Positions 46,517 to 55,620 of a stretch of DNA of 64,000 nucleotides are shown here, in pieces. Both the position numbers and the translations under genes were made by a program. The stretch's first letter is position 1. Each line of letters begins with the position of its first letter. The notes beneath the pieces are model-generated. The model saw only the letters and a program-made list of their open reading frames with translations, searched no databases and was not told the DNA's origin. The stretch comes from Hymenobacter cheonanensis (lineage in GTDB: Bacteria > Bacteroidota > Bacteroidia > Cytophagales > Hymenobacteraceae), in contig NZ_JAUQSW010000001.1 in assembly GCF_030581075.1 (NCBI RefSeq), forward strand, positions 496,001 through 560,000, given 5' to 3'.

Positions 46517-48880
46517 CTACTGCGGGTTGGGCTTGTTTTCCCGCTTTTCAATCTGGGGCTCCTTCGCGGCCCGCATGGGGTTGGCCTGGGGGGCGTTGTT
46601 GCCCGTTTGGCCAGCCTGGAACAGGTCGAAGCGCGAGGCTGAGGGCTGGCGCGGGTAAGCGTTGTTCGAGATGTCGGTGTCGGCCGTTTGCTGTAGCGGG
46701 TCGATGACGAACGACACCACGTTTTTGGGCGAGATGATGAGCTTGGTTACCTGCTCGTTGTTCTTGCGCCAGATTTCAGCCGGAATGGTCTGGGTTTCCT
46801 GGGTGCCGTCGTCGTAGGTCATTTGCAGCACCACCGGCATCACGAGGCCGCCCACGTTGCGCAGGCTCAGCTCGTAGAGGTTCAGGTTGCCGTTCAGGCG
46901 CTGCTGCTGGGCGGGGCTCAGGGTGCTGATATACTGGTTGTAGCGCTGCTGGTCGGCGTCGGTCACGGTCAGCGGGTCGTAGCTGTTGTAGAAGTCCTTC
47001 AGCTCAGGCTTGTCGTCTACGGCAGTGGTTTTGAGGTCGGTAGCATTGCGCTGGGCCGAAAGGCTGGGCAGCTGGGCCTGGCGCTCGGTAATCATCCGCT
47101 TGCTTTCCACGCTGGGGTTCTTGGAGCTGGGGCGGAAATATTTCACGCCTTCCAGCGAGATGTCGCAGCGGTCGGTGCCGTAGAACCAGCCGCGCCAGAA
47201 CCAGTCGAGGTCCACCGCCGAGGCGTCTTCCATGGTGCGGAAGAAGTCGGCCGGTTGCGGGTGCTTGTAGGCCCAGCGCGTGGCGTAGGTCTTGAAGGCG
47301 TAGTCGAACAGCTCGCGGCCCATTACCGTTTCGCGCAGGATGTTGAGGGCCGTGGCGGGCTTGCCGTAGGCGTTGTTGCCAAACTGCAACACGCTCTCCG
47401 AGTTGGTCATAATCGGGGTTTGCAGGCTCTTGTCGGTGCGCATGTAGTCCACGATGTTGCGGGGCTCGCCGCGGCGGCTCGGGTAGTTGCGCTCCCACTC
47501 CTGCTCGGTGAGGTACTGACAGAAGGTGTTGAGGCCCTCATCCATCCAGGTCCACTGGCGCTCGTCGGAGTTCACAATCATCGGGAAGAAGTTGTGGCCC
47601 ACTTCGTGGATAATCACCGAAATCATCCCGTATTTGCGGTCGGCCGAGTAGGTGCCGTCCTTCTCGGGGCGGCCGCCGTTAAAGCAAATCATCGGGTACT
47701 CCATGCCGCCCACCGGCCCGTGCACCGAAATGGCCACCGGGTAAGCGTAAGGGATGGTGAATTTCGAGTACGTTTTGATGGTGTGCGCCACCACCTCGGT
47801 CGAGTACTGGCCCCACAGCGGGTTGCCCTCCTTGGGGTAGTAGCTCATGCAGAGCACCGGCACGCCATTCTGCGAAATACCCATGGCATCCCAGATGAAC
47901 TTGCGCGAGCTGGCCCAGGCAAAGTCACGCACGTTTTTGGCGGCGAAGGTCCAGGTTTTGGTGCCGCTGGCCCGCTTGCCTTCGGCCTGGGTGGCTTCAG
48001 CCTGGGTCACGATGAGCACCGGCTTCTTGGCGGTGCGGGCCTGGGCTAGCCGCTGGCGCTGGGCACTGCTCAGCACCTGGTCGGGGTTTTGGAGCGTGCC
48101 GGTGGCGCCCACCACGTGGTCGGCGGGCGCGGTGATGCTCACGCGGTAGTCGCCGAAGGGCAGCGTAAACTCGCCGTTGCCCAAAAACTGCTTGTTCTGC
48201 CAGCCCGTGGCGTCGGAGTAGACGGCCATGCGCGGGTAAAACTGCGCGATTTCGTAGAGGTAGTTTTTATCGGCCGGGAAGTACTCGTAGCCGCTGCGCT
48301 CGTTGATTTTGAGCTGGTCGCTGATGTTGTAGCTCCACTTCACGCCGAAGCTCACCTTCTGGCCCGGCCGTAGCGCGGTGGGCAGGTCCACGCGCATCAT
48401 GGTGTGGTTGATGGTGTATTTCAGGGCTTTGCCGCCGGCGTCAGTCACGGCCGCAATTTTGTAGCCGCCGTCAAACTCAGCCGTCGCCATCTGGTTATCC
48501 AGCTCCTGAAACGAGAGGCGACCGTTGCTCACCTGCCCCACGTTGGTGGCGGCCGTGATGGAGTTTTTGGCCAGAATGTTCTGGTCGAGCTGCACCCACA
48601 GGTAGGGCAGCACATCGGGCGAGAGGTTGGTGTACGTTATTGTTTCCGAGCCCGTAATGGCCTGCTTGGCGTCGTCGAGGCTCACGCGGATGTTGTAGTC
48701 GGCGCACTGCTGCCAATACTTGGCGCCCGGCGCGCCGCTGGCGGTGCGGTACTCGTTGGGGGTAGGCAGCTCGGTGCCGAGCTGCTCAAACTTGTCGGTG
48801 CCCGAGTTGGTGGTCTGGGCCCGGCCGATTGCCGGTGCCAGCAGCAGCCCTAGCCCGGCGGCCAGTAGCGAAATGCGCAT
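46517..48880 (-). CDS. M1 family metallopeptidase (gluzincin), secreted
   Basis: 787 residues with a signal peptide (MRISLLAAGLGLLLAPAIGRAQ). The zinc site HEVGHNFF (about residues 425-432) and the downstream ligand glutamate in WMDEGLNTF give the HExxH-18-E pattern; GGMEYPMICFNG resembles the GxMEN motif, but with EYP instead of EN. The N-terminal beta domain reads LDDAKQAITGSETITYTN. It should remove N-terminal residues from peptides in the periplasm or outside. No T9SS domain; the C-terminus is Asn/Pro-rich. A fragment of its 3' end is copied at 44450-44471. Confidence 0.9.
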   Translation of the reverse strand: MRISLLAAGLGLLLAPAIGRAQTTNSGTDKFEQLGTELPTPNEYRTASGAPGAKYWQQCADYNIRVSLDDAKQAITGSETITYTNLSPDVLPYLWVQLDQNILAKNSITAATNVGQVSNGRLSFQELDNQMATAEFDGGYKIAAVTDAGGKALKYTINHTMMRVDLPTALRPGQKVSFGVKWSYNISDQLKINERSGYEYFPADKNYLYEIAQFYPRMAVYSDATGWQNKQFLGNGEFTLPFGDYRVSITAPADHVVGATGTLQNPDQVLSSAQRQRLAQARTAKKPVLIVTQAEATQAEGKRASGTKTWTFAAKNVRDFAWASSRKFIWDAMGISQNGVPVLCMSYYPKEGNPLWGQYSTEVVAHTIKTYSKFTIPYAYPVAISVHGPVGGMEYPMICFNGGRPEKDGTYSADRKYGMISVIIHEVGHNFFPMIVNSDERQWTWMDEGLNTFCQYLTEQEWERNYPSRRGEPRNIVDYMRTDKSLQTPIMTNSESVLQFGNNAYGKPATALNILRETVMGRELFDYAFKTYATRWAYKHPQPADFFRTMEDASAVDLDWFWRGWFYGTDRCDISLEGVKYFRPSSKNPSVESKRMITERQAQLPSLSAQRNATDLKTTAVDDKPELKDFYNSYDPLTVTDADQQRYNQYISTLSPAQQQRLNGNLNLYELSLRNVGGLVMPVVLQMTYDDGTQETQTIPAEIWRKNNEQVTKLIISPKNVVSFVIDPLQQTADTDISNNAYPRQPSASRFDLFQAGQTGNNAPQANPMRAAKEPQIEKRENKPNPQ

Positions 48881-48943
48881 AAACGAAGATTAAATGAGAA
48901 ACAACTGCTAAAGGCGGCGAAGATAAGCCGGAGGTTGCGGCAG

Positions 48944-49546
48944 CTAGCCCCGCAGCTGCAACAACAGCAGCGTAGCCACCCCCAACGCCGCGCCGCTCAC
49001 CGTGAGTATCCAGTCGCGCCGGGCCACACCCACCATGCGCAGCAGCACAAAACCCAGCAGCAAAATGGCGCTCACCACCAGCAATTGCCCCAGCTCTACG
49101 CCCAGGTTAAAGGACAGCAGCTCGGCCACCGGGCGGCTTTTGGCCCCTAGCAGCGCCCGCAGGTAGTTGGAAAAACCCAGGCCGTGAATGAGGCCAAAGG
49201 CGGCGGCCAGCGCATTGGGCGCGGCCCATAGCACGGAGGTTTCGCGGCGCGAGCGCCGGTCGAGCGCCGGGCCGGCCTGCTTCATATTAACCAGCGCCGT
49301 GAGGATGATCGTCACCGGAATGAGCGCCTCAATAAGGGGCGCCTGCACCCCCACAACGCCCAGCGTGGCCAGCGCCAGCGTAATGGAGTGGCCCACCGTA
49401 AAGCTCGTGACCAGGGCCACCACCCGGCGCCAGTCGGCCAGCACGTAGGGCGCGCACAGCGCCAGCAAAAACGTGAGGTGGTCGGTGGCCTGCCAGCTGC
49501 AAATGTGCAGGAACCCTAGCTGAAGGTAGGTGGTGAAAACGGACAT
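48944..49546 (-). CDS. HupE/UreJ family membrane protein
   Basis: 200 residues, about six membrane helices. Signature residues: LHICSWQATDHLTFLLAL (His/Asp near the N-terminus), SFTVGHSITLALATL, AAFGLIHGLGFSNYL, and FNLGVELGQLL. The HupE/UreJ family moves nickel or cobalt, but this short Bacteroidota type (HupE_UreJ_2) has no proven substrate, and no urease or hydrogenase genes lie nearby. The ATG at 49546 is used. Confidence 0.85.
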   Translation of the reverse strand: MSVFTTYLQLGFLHICSWQATDHLTFLLALCAPYVLADWRRVVALVTSFTVGHSITLALATLGVVGVQAPLIEALIPVTIILTALVNMKQAGPALDRRSRRETSVLWAAPNALAAAFGLIHGLGFSNYLRALLGAKSRPVAELLSFNLGVELGQLLVVSAILLLGFVLLRMVGVARRDWILTVSGAALGVATLLLLQLRG

Positions 49547-49581
49547 CAACTACAAAGAAACACGGCGCGCCGTTTATGCCG

Positions 49582-49633
49582 GCGCGCCCTAAAAAGCACC
49601 TACCAGGTTCGGCAGGTGCTTTTTAGGGCGCGC
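49582..49633. terminator. terminator downstream of the large T9SS gene
   Basis: 23-base arms (GCGCGCCCTAAAAAGCACCT and its complement, one mismatch) with a 6-base loop, between the 49648 stop and the HupE start. Confidence 0.85.
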
Positions 49634-49647
49634 GGCGGCGGGTGGGC

Positions 49648-52600
49648 TTATTCTACTACCAGCTTTTTGGCTACGAGGCCCACCGTGGTTTGGGCCTGCA
49701 CCACATACACGCCGGGGCTCAGCCCCTGTAGCGGCAGGCTCACGGCCTCGGCGCCGGCCGCCAGGGTGCGGGTGAGCACGGTACGGCCCAGGTTATCGAG
49801 CACCACTACCGGCGTGGCCGCGCCGGGGCGCAGCGCCTGCGGCAGCAGCGAGGCGGTGCCCCGGGCCGGATTGGGATACAGGCTTACCAGTTGCGCCGCA
49901 CTGGCCGGGGCGGTGGCCAGCGGCGAGGCCGCGCTCACTACCAGCGCGTAGCGGCCGGTGGGCGCCGCCGTTGGGCTCAGCGCGAGGCTGAGGCTGGGGG
50001 TGGTGCCCAAGTCGGTGTAGGTGCCCGCCACGGCATCGCGCAGGTAGGCGTGATAGCCGGCAGGCAGGTTGGCCAGCTCGTCTGCGGCCAGGGTGTAGGT
50101 GCCCGCCGTGGCCGCGTGCAGGTACAGCGGCACCACCACGGCCGCGCCGCTCAGGGCCGGCTGGCCATTGATGGACAGCGCTTCGGAGCCGATGTCGGTA
50201 GCCAGGTCGAGGCCGTGGGTGGCGGCCAGGTAGTGGGCGTCGTAGTTCATATCGAAGTCTGGCGTGGCGCCCTGCTCGAAGTACACTACGGTCTGGTTGG
50301 CTAGGGTAGCGTTGCGCAGGGTAAGGGCCAGGCGGGGGCGCAGGTCGGCAGCCAGGCGGTAGAAGAGCGTATTATCGGGCACGGTGAGGCGGGCGGCGTT
50401 GGTAAAGTTGACCGTGCCCGTCTGGCCCGTAGCTACCCGCACAAAAAAGCCCTGCGCCACCGGCAGAACGTTAGAGCCCGTATTATCGGTAACCCCGTTT
50501 ACGTAGCTGGTGTAGGTGCCAACGTAGGGGCCGGTGCTGCGGTACACGTAGAGGGCCGCTTCGATACCCGTAGAATTGGTGCGCACCACATCGTAGTTGA
50601 TGGCACTCGGGTAAGGATTGCCCAAAAACTGCCAGCCCGCATTGGTCTGGGTGCCGTGTGCCAGGCCAATGCGCGAGATGCTGCCGGTGTTGAGCGTGCC
50701 CACAAAATCGACCAGCGCCGTGCCCGGCAGGTTCACGGTGTAGCCCACGGTCGCTACAAGCGGGTCGGTTAGGGCACTGGGCGAGAAGAAGCCTTTATCG
50801 AACTCGGGCGACGAGTTATTGAGGCTCAGGCGCGATTGGTCGTAGGCAAAAACCGTGGGGAAGGGCGACACCGCGCCGGGGTTGGCGCTGCCATTGTAGC
50901 CAGGGTTCACTACCGGCGTGAAGCCCGTGGTGGTGAAGTCGGCCACCGTGTTGCCGCGCACCGGGGTGCTGTAGTGGCGGTAACCCAGGCCGGCGTTGGC
51001 GGGCGCAATGTAGCGCTGCACCGTAGCCGTGCCGGTGGCCAGGGCGCTGCCAGTATTCACCACGAAAGCCGTGCCGCTAGCATCCGACAGCAAGGTGAAG
51101 GCTTGGCCGCTGCCAATGGCCAGGTTGCCATTAAGCGTCAGGCCACCCGTAGACCGGATATTGACCGGGCCCGTAGTAGCTGCGCTCGCCGTGCCCACCG
51201 TCAGGTTGGGGAAGGTCGAGATAGTACCGCCAATGGTTTGCACCACGGAGCCCGTCAGGGCTAGGCGCCCCGTGCCGCTGCCGCCCACCGTGCCACCGGT
51301 GTTGGTGAAGTTGCCACCCAGGTTGAAGGTGAAGCCCGAATTGAGCGTTAGCGTAGATGCCGCATTGGCGTTCACAAACGACCCACCCACCGTGATAGTG
51401 CCGCCGCTGCCGGTGATGGTGCCGCCCGTGTTGGTCAGGCTGCCGCCTACCGTGAGCGTGCCCGCGGTGCTATTGATAGTGCTGGTCGTGTTCGCAAAGC
51501 TACCCGACACCGTGAGCGTACCACCGCCGTTGTTATACACCGAGTTGGTGCCGGTGTAGCTGCCGCTCACTACCAGGGCCCCGCTCGTGGTATTGAGTGT
51601 GCCGCCATTATTTACAAAGTCGGTGGCTACGTTGAGCGAGCCCGGCGTAACGAGGGTCAGGGTTGCCACCGTATTCATGCGGATGGAGCGGGCGACCTGC
51701 CCCGCCACGCGCACCACCGGCTGGTTGGGCGTCGGGATGGAGCCCGGGAAAGTAGACTCAGCCAGCGTAGCGCCCGGGGTATACGTACCCGGAATGAGCA
51801 CGTCGTCGCTGCTGGTCGGCACACGGTTGGGCACCCAGTTCAGGGGGTTGGTCCACTCATCGCTCACGAAGCCCGACCAGGTAAGCGGGGCCGCGATGCC
51901 CGCCGCAATGTCGATAACATCGAGCGAATAAAAGTTGGCAATCAGCGGGTTGGTAATCGTGCTGGGGTTAGGGCTAGTGAGAATACTGCCCACGCGCGAC
52001 GCCTCGTTGTTGCTCACGTTGAGCGTGTAGAGGTTGCTGGCGTGGTAGCCGGCGGGCTGGTCGGCGGTTACTTCCAGCAGGTAAGCCACGTCGGTACTGG
52101 CCGCCCGGTTGTAGTAAAAGTCAATATCCAGCGCTACGAGCTTGGGCGTGATAATGTAGGGCCCCTGGCCCGATGGCGAGCCAGTAATGAAAAACGATGC
52201 TGCGATGGGGTTGGTAAGCACGCCCGAGTTGGGATCGGGCACCTGCGACAGAATCCCGCGGTCCAGCTCGTCGTAGGCGTACAGCTGGGTTGAAGTGGCC
52301 ACCAGCTGCGAATTGGTATACGCCACGGCGCCCACGCCCGCGCTAGTGGCGGGCGCCGGGCTGGCTGGCCCGGTTACGGTAGGCACGGGCACGGAAACCG
52401 GGGTATTCGGCACGTAAGCCAACACGCCATCGGCAGCCACCAGCGCCCCCGTGTTGGGGTTGAGGCGGTAGTTGCGGCCGTTGGCGCTCACCACCCGCGC
52501 CAGGTCGGCGGCGGGGTTAAAGTCGAACCCAATGCGCTTGCTGGTGGCCGCGGGCGAAATATTGCCGAGCGGCAGGCTAATGGCCGGCCCCACGCTCGCG

Positions 52601-53064
52601 GCCGTGGCCCCGCTCACCACGTTGGTAGTGCCGGCCACGATAAGCGGGGTCAGGCGGTAGAGCTGCGTGGCCGTAGTCAGGGTATCGTAGCCCAGGCCGT
52701 AGAGCGCGCCGTTGCCGGGGCGCACATCAATACCCACCAGAATCTGCCCGGCAGTAATACCCGCGATGGGTACCAGCACCGGCGGCAGGGTGGTATTGCC
52801 CTGCCCAAAAAGCATTCCCGTGGCGGGGTCAATGCCTACCAGCGTTTGGGTACCCTTGGGGTAGCTGGGAATAGCAGCAGTGTTGCCCGCCGTGCCGGCC
52901 GGCACGGCCGTGGTAGTGCGGTACACGTTCAGCAGGCCGTAGATGACGCTGGGCGCTTGCCCAAAAGCCGCGGGCGCAGCTAGCAGCAGCCACACCAGTA
53001 GCAGGCACAGGCGGCCACCCAGTGGCCGGCAAGCAGGAGGAGAAGTAAGCATGTTTCGTAGCAT
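49648..53064 (-). CDS. large secreted DUF4394 protein with repeat region and T9SS sorting domain
   Basis: 1138 residues from the ATG at 53064 (another at 53052). Signal peptide LLLVWLLLAAPAAFGQ. The N-terminal ~250 residues contain the DUF4394 pattern (LVGIDPATGMLFGQG, VGIDVRPGNGALYGLGYD, RIGFDFNPAADLARVVS). Then comes an N/T/S/G-rich stretch with repeated short strands (TLTVSGSFANT, TLTVGGSLTNT, TITVGGSFVNA) that looks like a beta-helix, further beta domains, and a sorting domain (VSLYPNPARGTASLL...PGVYVVQAQTTVG). Probably surface-displayed; function unknown. Confidence 0.85.
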   Translation of the reverse strand: MLRNMLTSPPACRPLGGRLCLLLVWLLLAAPAAFGQAPSVIYGLLNVYRTTTAVPAGTAGNTAAIPSYPKGTQTLVGIDPATGMLFGQGNTTLPPVLVPIAGITAGQILVGIDVRPGNGALYGLGYDTLTTATQLYRLTPLIVAGTTNVVSGATAASVGPAISLPLGNISPAATSKRIGFDFNPAADLARVVSANGRNYRLNPNTGALVAADGVLAYVPNTPVSVPVPTVTGPASPAPATSAGVGAVAYTNSQLVATSTQLYAYDELDRGILSQVPDPNSGVLTNPIAASFFITGSPSGQGPYIITPKLVALDIDFYYNRAASTDVAYLLEVTADQPAGYHASNLYTLNVSNNEASRVGSILTSPNPSTITNPLIANFYSLDVIDIAAGIAAPLTWSGFVSDEWTNPLNWVPNRVPTSSDDVLIPGTYTPGATLAESTFPGSIPTPNQPVVRVAGQVARSIRMNTVATLTLVTPGSLNVATDFVNNGGTLNTTSGALVVSGSYTGTNSVYNNGGGTLTVSGSFANTTSTINSTAGTLTVGGSLTNTGGTITGSGGTITVGGSFVNANAASTLTLNSGFTFNLGGNFTNTGGTVGGSGTGRLALTGSVVQTIGGTISTFPNLTVGTASAATTGPVNIRSTGGLTLNGNLAIGSGQAFTLLSDASGTAFVVNTGSALATGTATVQRYIAPANAGLGYRHYSTPVRGNTVADFTTTGFTPVVNPGYNGSANPGAVSPFPTVFAYDQSRLSLNNSSPEFDKGFFSPSALTDPLVATVGYTVNLPGTALVDFVGTLNTGSISRIGLAHGTQTNAGWQFLGNPYPSAINYDVVRTNSTGIEAALYVYRSTGPYVGTYTSYVNGVTDNTGSNVLPVAQGFFVRVATGQTGTVNFTNAARLTVPDNTLFYRLAADLRPRLALTLRNATLANQTVVYFEQGATPDFDMNYDAHYLAATHGLDLATDIGSEALSINGQPALSGAAVVVPLYLHAATAGTYTLAADELANLPAGYHAYLRDAVAGTYTDLGTTPSLSLALSPTAAPTGRYALVVSAASPLATAPASAAQLVSLYPNPARGTASLLPQALRPGAATPVVVLDNLGRTVLTRTLAAGAEAVSLPLQGLSPGVYVVQAQTTVGLVAKKLVVE

Positions 53065-53962
53065 GAGAAAGAAAAAGTGGATGGAATAGAAGTATATTTT
53101 TGAGGGCAAGCTTCTGAAATACAGATTTTTGCCCTTAAAAATCAGCCGTAGTGCGCCTGTCTATCCCCCTGCTATCCTTCCCCCTCGGCGCTGCCTGTTT
53201 CCGCACACCTGGTAGCTGGCAAAAAGCCCTTGGGCTAGGCTCCCAGCGCCCGCGCCCGGTGCGCGGGGCTTACTTGTCGCCGCAGGGCTTTTGCCACCAC
53301 GGCAGCCGCCCCGTGCACGCTGGCCCAGGCCAGCCGGCCGGCCTCGCTCCCCCTGAGCGGCAGCTGGTGGTGCCCCGGCTGCCGGCTAGCCTCCTGGCCG
53401 GCCAGGTAGCTAGCGAACAACATCTTAGCAGGCAGCAAGCGATAGTAAACTGTTTTCATACGCAGCGGGTAACATAACTGACCGAGTAAGCAACCTACCA
53501 GCCACCGCCACCCGCCAGCGGCCTCCCGGCCGGGGCCAGCGCCTGTGGCGGTTTGCGCCCCCGCCCTGGCCCAGCCCAAGGCCGCGCCCCCTAGCGGCAG
53601 CCTTGGGGCACGAGTAGTAAGCGTAGCCCACCCCCGTCTGGCCCGGTGGTTGGCCTGCCGCCCGCACGGCCAGGGCTTTCTACCTGGCTGTTAAGCTAAA
53701 GCGCGGCTAAAGTAACGAAAAGCCCGAGGCAATTCCTAGCCTAAAGTGGATTAATCACTTATTTATTTTGCTTTTTGCAGGATAACTTTAGCCAGCCAAC
53801 GCACCGTTGCCGGCGCCGGTGGGCGCGGCGCCGCCGGGCCAGGTTTTGGGGCACGGCGGGGCGTTGGCGCGAGGCTGGCGGGCCGTTTTTCGGCGCGCTG
53901 GCGCGGTAGCCACGGCCGGGGTGCCGGAGGTGTGCTGCGCAGGCGCGGCCAGGCGCGGGCGC
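53065..53962. other. ~900-bp region with no supportable gene
   Basis: The left part should hold the promoter of the 49648-53064 gene. A 74-residue minus-strand frame with an ATG at 53459 exists but has no recognisable features. Around 53700-53800 an AT-rich island (TTAATCACTTATTTATTTTG) interrupts GC-rich DNA and could be a promoter reading right or a decayed end. Other frames are shadows caused by high GC. Confidence 0.4.
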
Positions 53963-55402
53963 TCAGCGGGTGGTGGCCGGCCCGCCCGCCACCACAATGC
54001 TGGGCGTGGTGTGCGTGGGCAGGCCTTTTTTCGACGCCAGCACGCGGTAGTAGCAGCTCGTGCCGGCGGCCGGCGGCGCATCGGCAGCCGAGAAGTTGTA
54101 GAGCGAGTCGGTGGCCGCCGTTTGCGTGCCGATGGTGGTGAAGGCGCGGTTATCGGCCGAGCGCTGCAACTCGTATTTGATGCCGGCCATCGCCCAGCTG
54201 ATGTTCCACGCGATAACCGTCTGGCTAGCCTCCTGCGTAGCCCGCAGGTTGGCTACTGCAATGTCGGGGGCGCGGTAGGTACCAAAAGCAGCCCCTAGCG
54301 CGGTAGGGTGCCAGGCGGCGGCTACCGGCGCGCCGGTGGCGCGGGCCGTGCCCGTGCCGGGGCCAAACAGGTTGGCCAGGGTGTAGGCCAGGGTGTCGGC
54401 GGGGGCTAGCTGCTGCGACCAGCCCACGCGCGGGCCGGTGCTTACCAGGTGCCCATCGAAGTAGGTGGTTTGAAATTCGGCGTTCGTGATTTTGGTTACG
54501 TCGGTGCCCGCGTCCCAGGCGGCCCAGCCGGCGGGCTGAATCTGATTGGCTCCAATCCTGGCGCGGGAGAACACTACCTGGCTGTGGGCCAGCGTGCCGG
54601 CCGCCTCCGAAAAGCGGGCCGCGTTTTGCCAGGGCCGGCCCAGGTAGTAGCGCGTGGGGCCGTTGTTGGCCGGGATTCTGGCCCCCCGAAACAGGTAGCC
54701 GTAGCGCTGCGTGGGCGGCGTGTTGGCGGCCGTGATGTACGAGTCGCCCGCCTTCCCCACCCGCGCCTTGGCGTAGATGGTGCAGTTGTCGAAAATGGCG
54801 ATGGCGTTGCCGAAAATAAAATCCACGTTGCCATCGATGTAGCAGTCGCGAAAGTAGTGGCGCGCTACCGCGCCGCCGCTTTCGTAGGTCAGCAGCGTGT
54901 CCTGGTTGCCCATAAAGCGGCAGTTTTTAAACGCGGCCCGGTCGGCGTAGAGGCTCACGGCCACGGCCTGCGAGCCATCGCCGTAGGAGTTGGCAAACGT
55001 CATGTTCAGGGCCGAGAAGTCGGTGGCATTCACCACCATGCTGCCCGAGCCGCCGGTGCCCAGCGTGCCGCCCGCGCCGTTGGGCGTCTTGTTGTCGTCG
55101 TGCCAGGTGAGGATGGTATTGGCCACGCTTTGCCCCACCAGTTGCAGGAAAGGCTTGGTAGCGGGCACCGTCACCTTTTCGCGGTAAATGCCATCCTTGA
55201 TGTAGATGGTGTACACGGCCGTGCGGCCGGCCGGCGCAGCCGCCACGGCTGCCTGAATGGTGGTGTAGTCGCCGCTGCCATCCTGGGCCACGGTCAGGTG
55301 GTAGGCCAGCAGCCGGGCGCTGCCCAGCAGCAGCAGCAGGGTGAGGCCCGCGCGCAGGCGGCCGGCCGGGCGCCGCGCCGGGCGGGTAGTACTTGTGGGC
55401 AT
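53963..55402 (-). CDS. pectin methylesterase (CE8) with C-terminal Fn3-like domain
   Basis: 479 residues from the ATG at 55402 (an ATG at 55456 adds 18). Signal-like segment RLRAGLTLLLLLGSARLLAYH. CE8 motifs: DGSGDYTTIQAAVAAAP, GNQDTLL (Q167/D168), GNVDFIFGNA with D194, and YLGRPW with the active-site arginine. It removes methyl groups from pectin, preparing it for pectate lyase. The last ~90 residues (TVIAWNISWAMAGIKYELQRSADN...SCYYRVLA) resemble a fibronectin III domain. No T9SS signal is seen, unlike the divergent lyase. Confidence 0.9.
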   Translation of the reverse strand: MPTSTTRPARRPAGRLRAGLTLLLLLGSARLLAYHLTVAQDGSGDYTTIQAAVAAAPAGRTAVYTIYIKDGIYREKVTVPATKPFLQLVGQSVANTILTWHDDNKTPNGAGGTLGTGGSGSMVVNATDFSALNMTFANSYGDGSQAVAVSLYADRAAFKNCRFMGNQDTLLTYESGGAVARHYFRDCYIDGNVDFIFGNAIAIFDNCTIYAKARVGKAGDSYITAANTPPTQRYGYLFRGARIPANNGPTRYYLGRPWQNAARFSEAAGTLAHSQVVFSRARIGANQIQPAGWAAWDAGTDVTKITNAEFQTTYFDGHLVSTGPRVGWSQQLAPADTLAYTLANLFGPGTGTARATGAPVAAAWHPTALGAAFGTYRAPDIAVANLRATQEASQTVIAWNISWAMAGIKYELQRSADNRAFTTIGTQTAATDSLYNFSAADAPPAAGTSCYYRVLASKKGLPTHTTPSIVVAGGPATTR

Positions 55403-55620
55403 TTGCAAGGAGCCAGGAGTGGGAACGGGCTCAATATCAGTTCGCTCCTTATCCATTTGCCCCCTGCTGGCAATAGTTTATTTATGCAATCGATGCCGAC
55501 ATCGATTGCGCAAAAAAATACGCCCCCGCCCCCCGGCCCCACCCCGGCCACCGGGTAATATTAGGGCCCGAAACGCGCCGCCTGGCGGCGGGCGCCCTTT
55601 TCCCACCCACTCGCGGCTGC

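Noticed and set aside
53235..53579. A minus-strand frame with an ATG at 53459 (74 residues)
   Set aside because: No recognisable domain, signal or membrane segment, and shadow-like composition; kept only as part of the gene-free region.
53807..54298. A 163-residue plus-strand frame
   Set aside because: Antisense to the pectin methylesterase C-terminus; no independent support.
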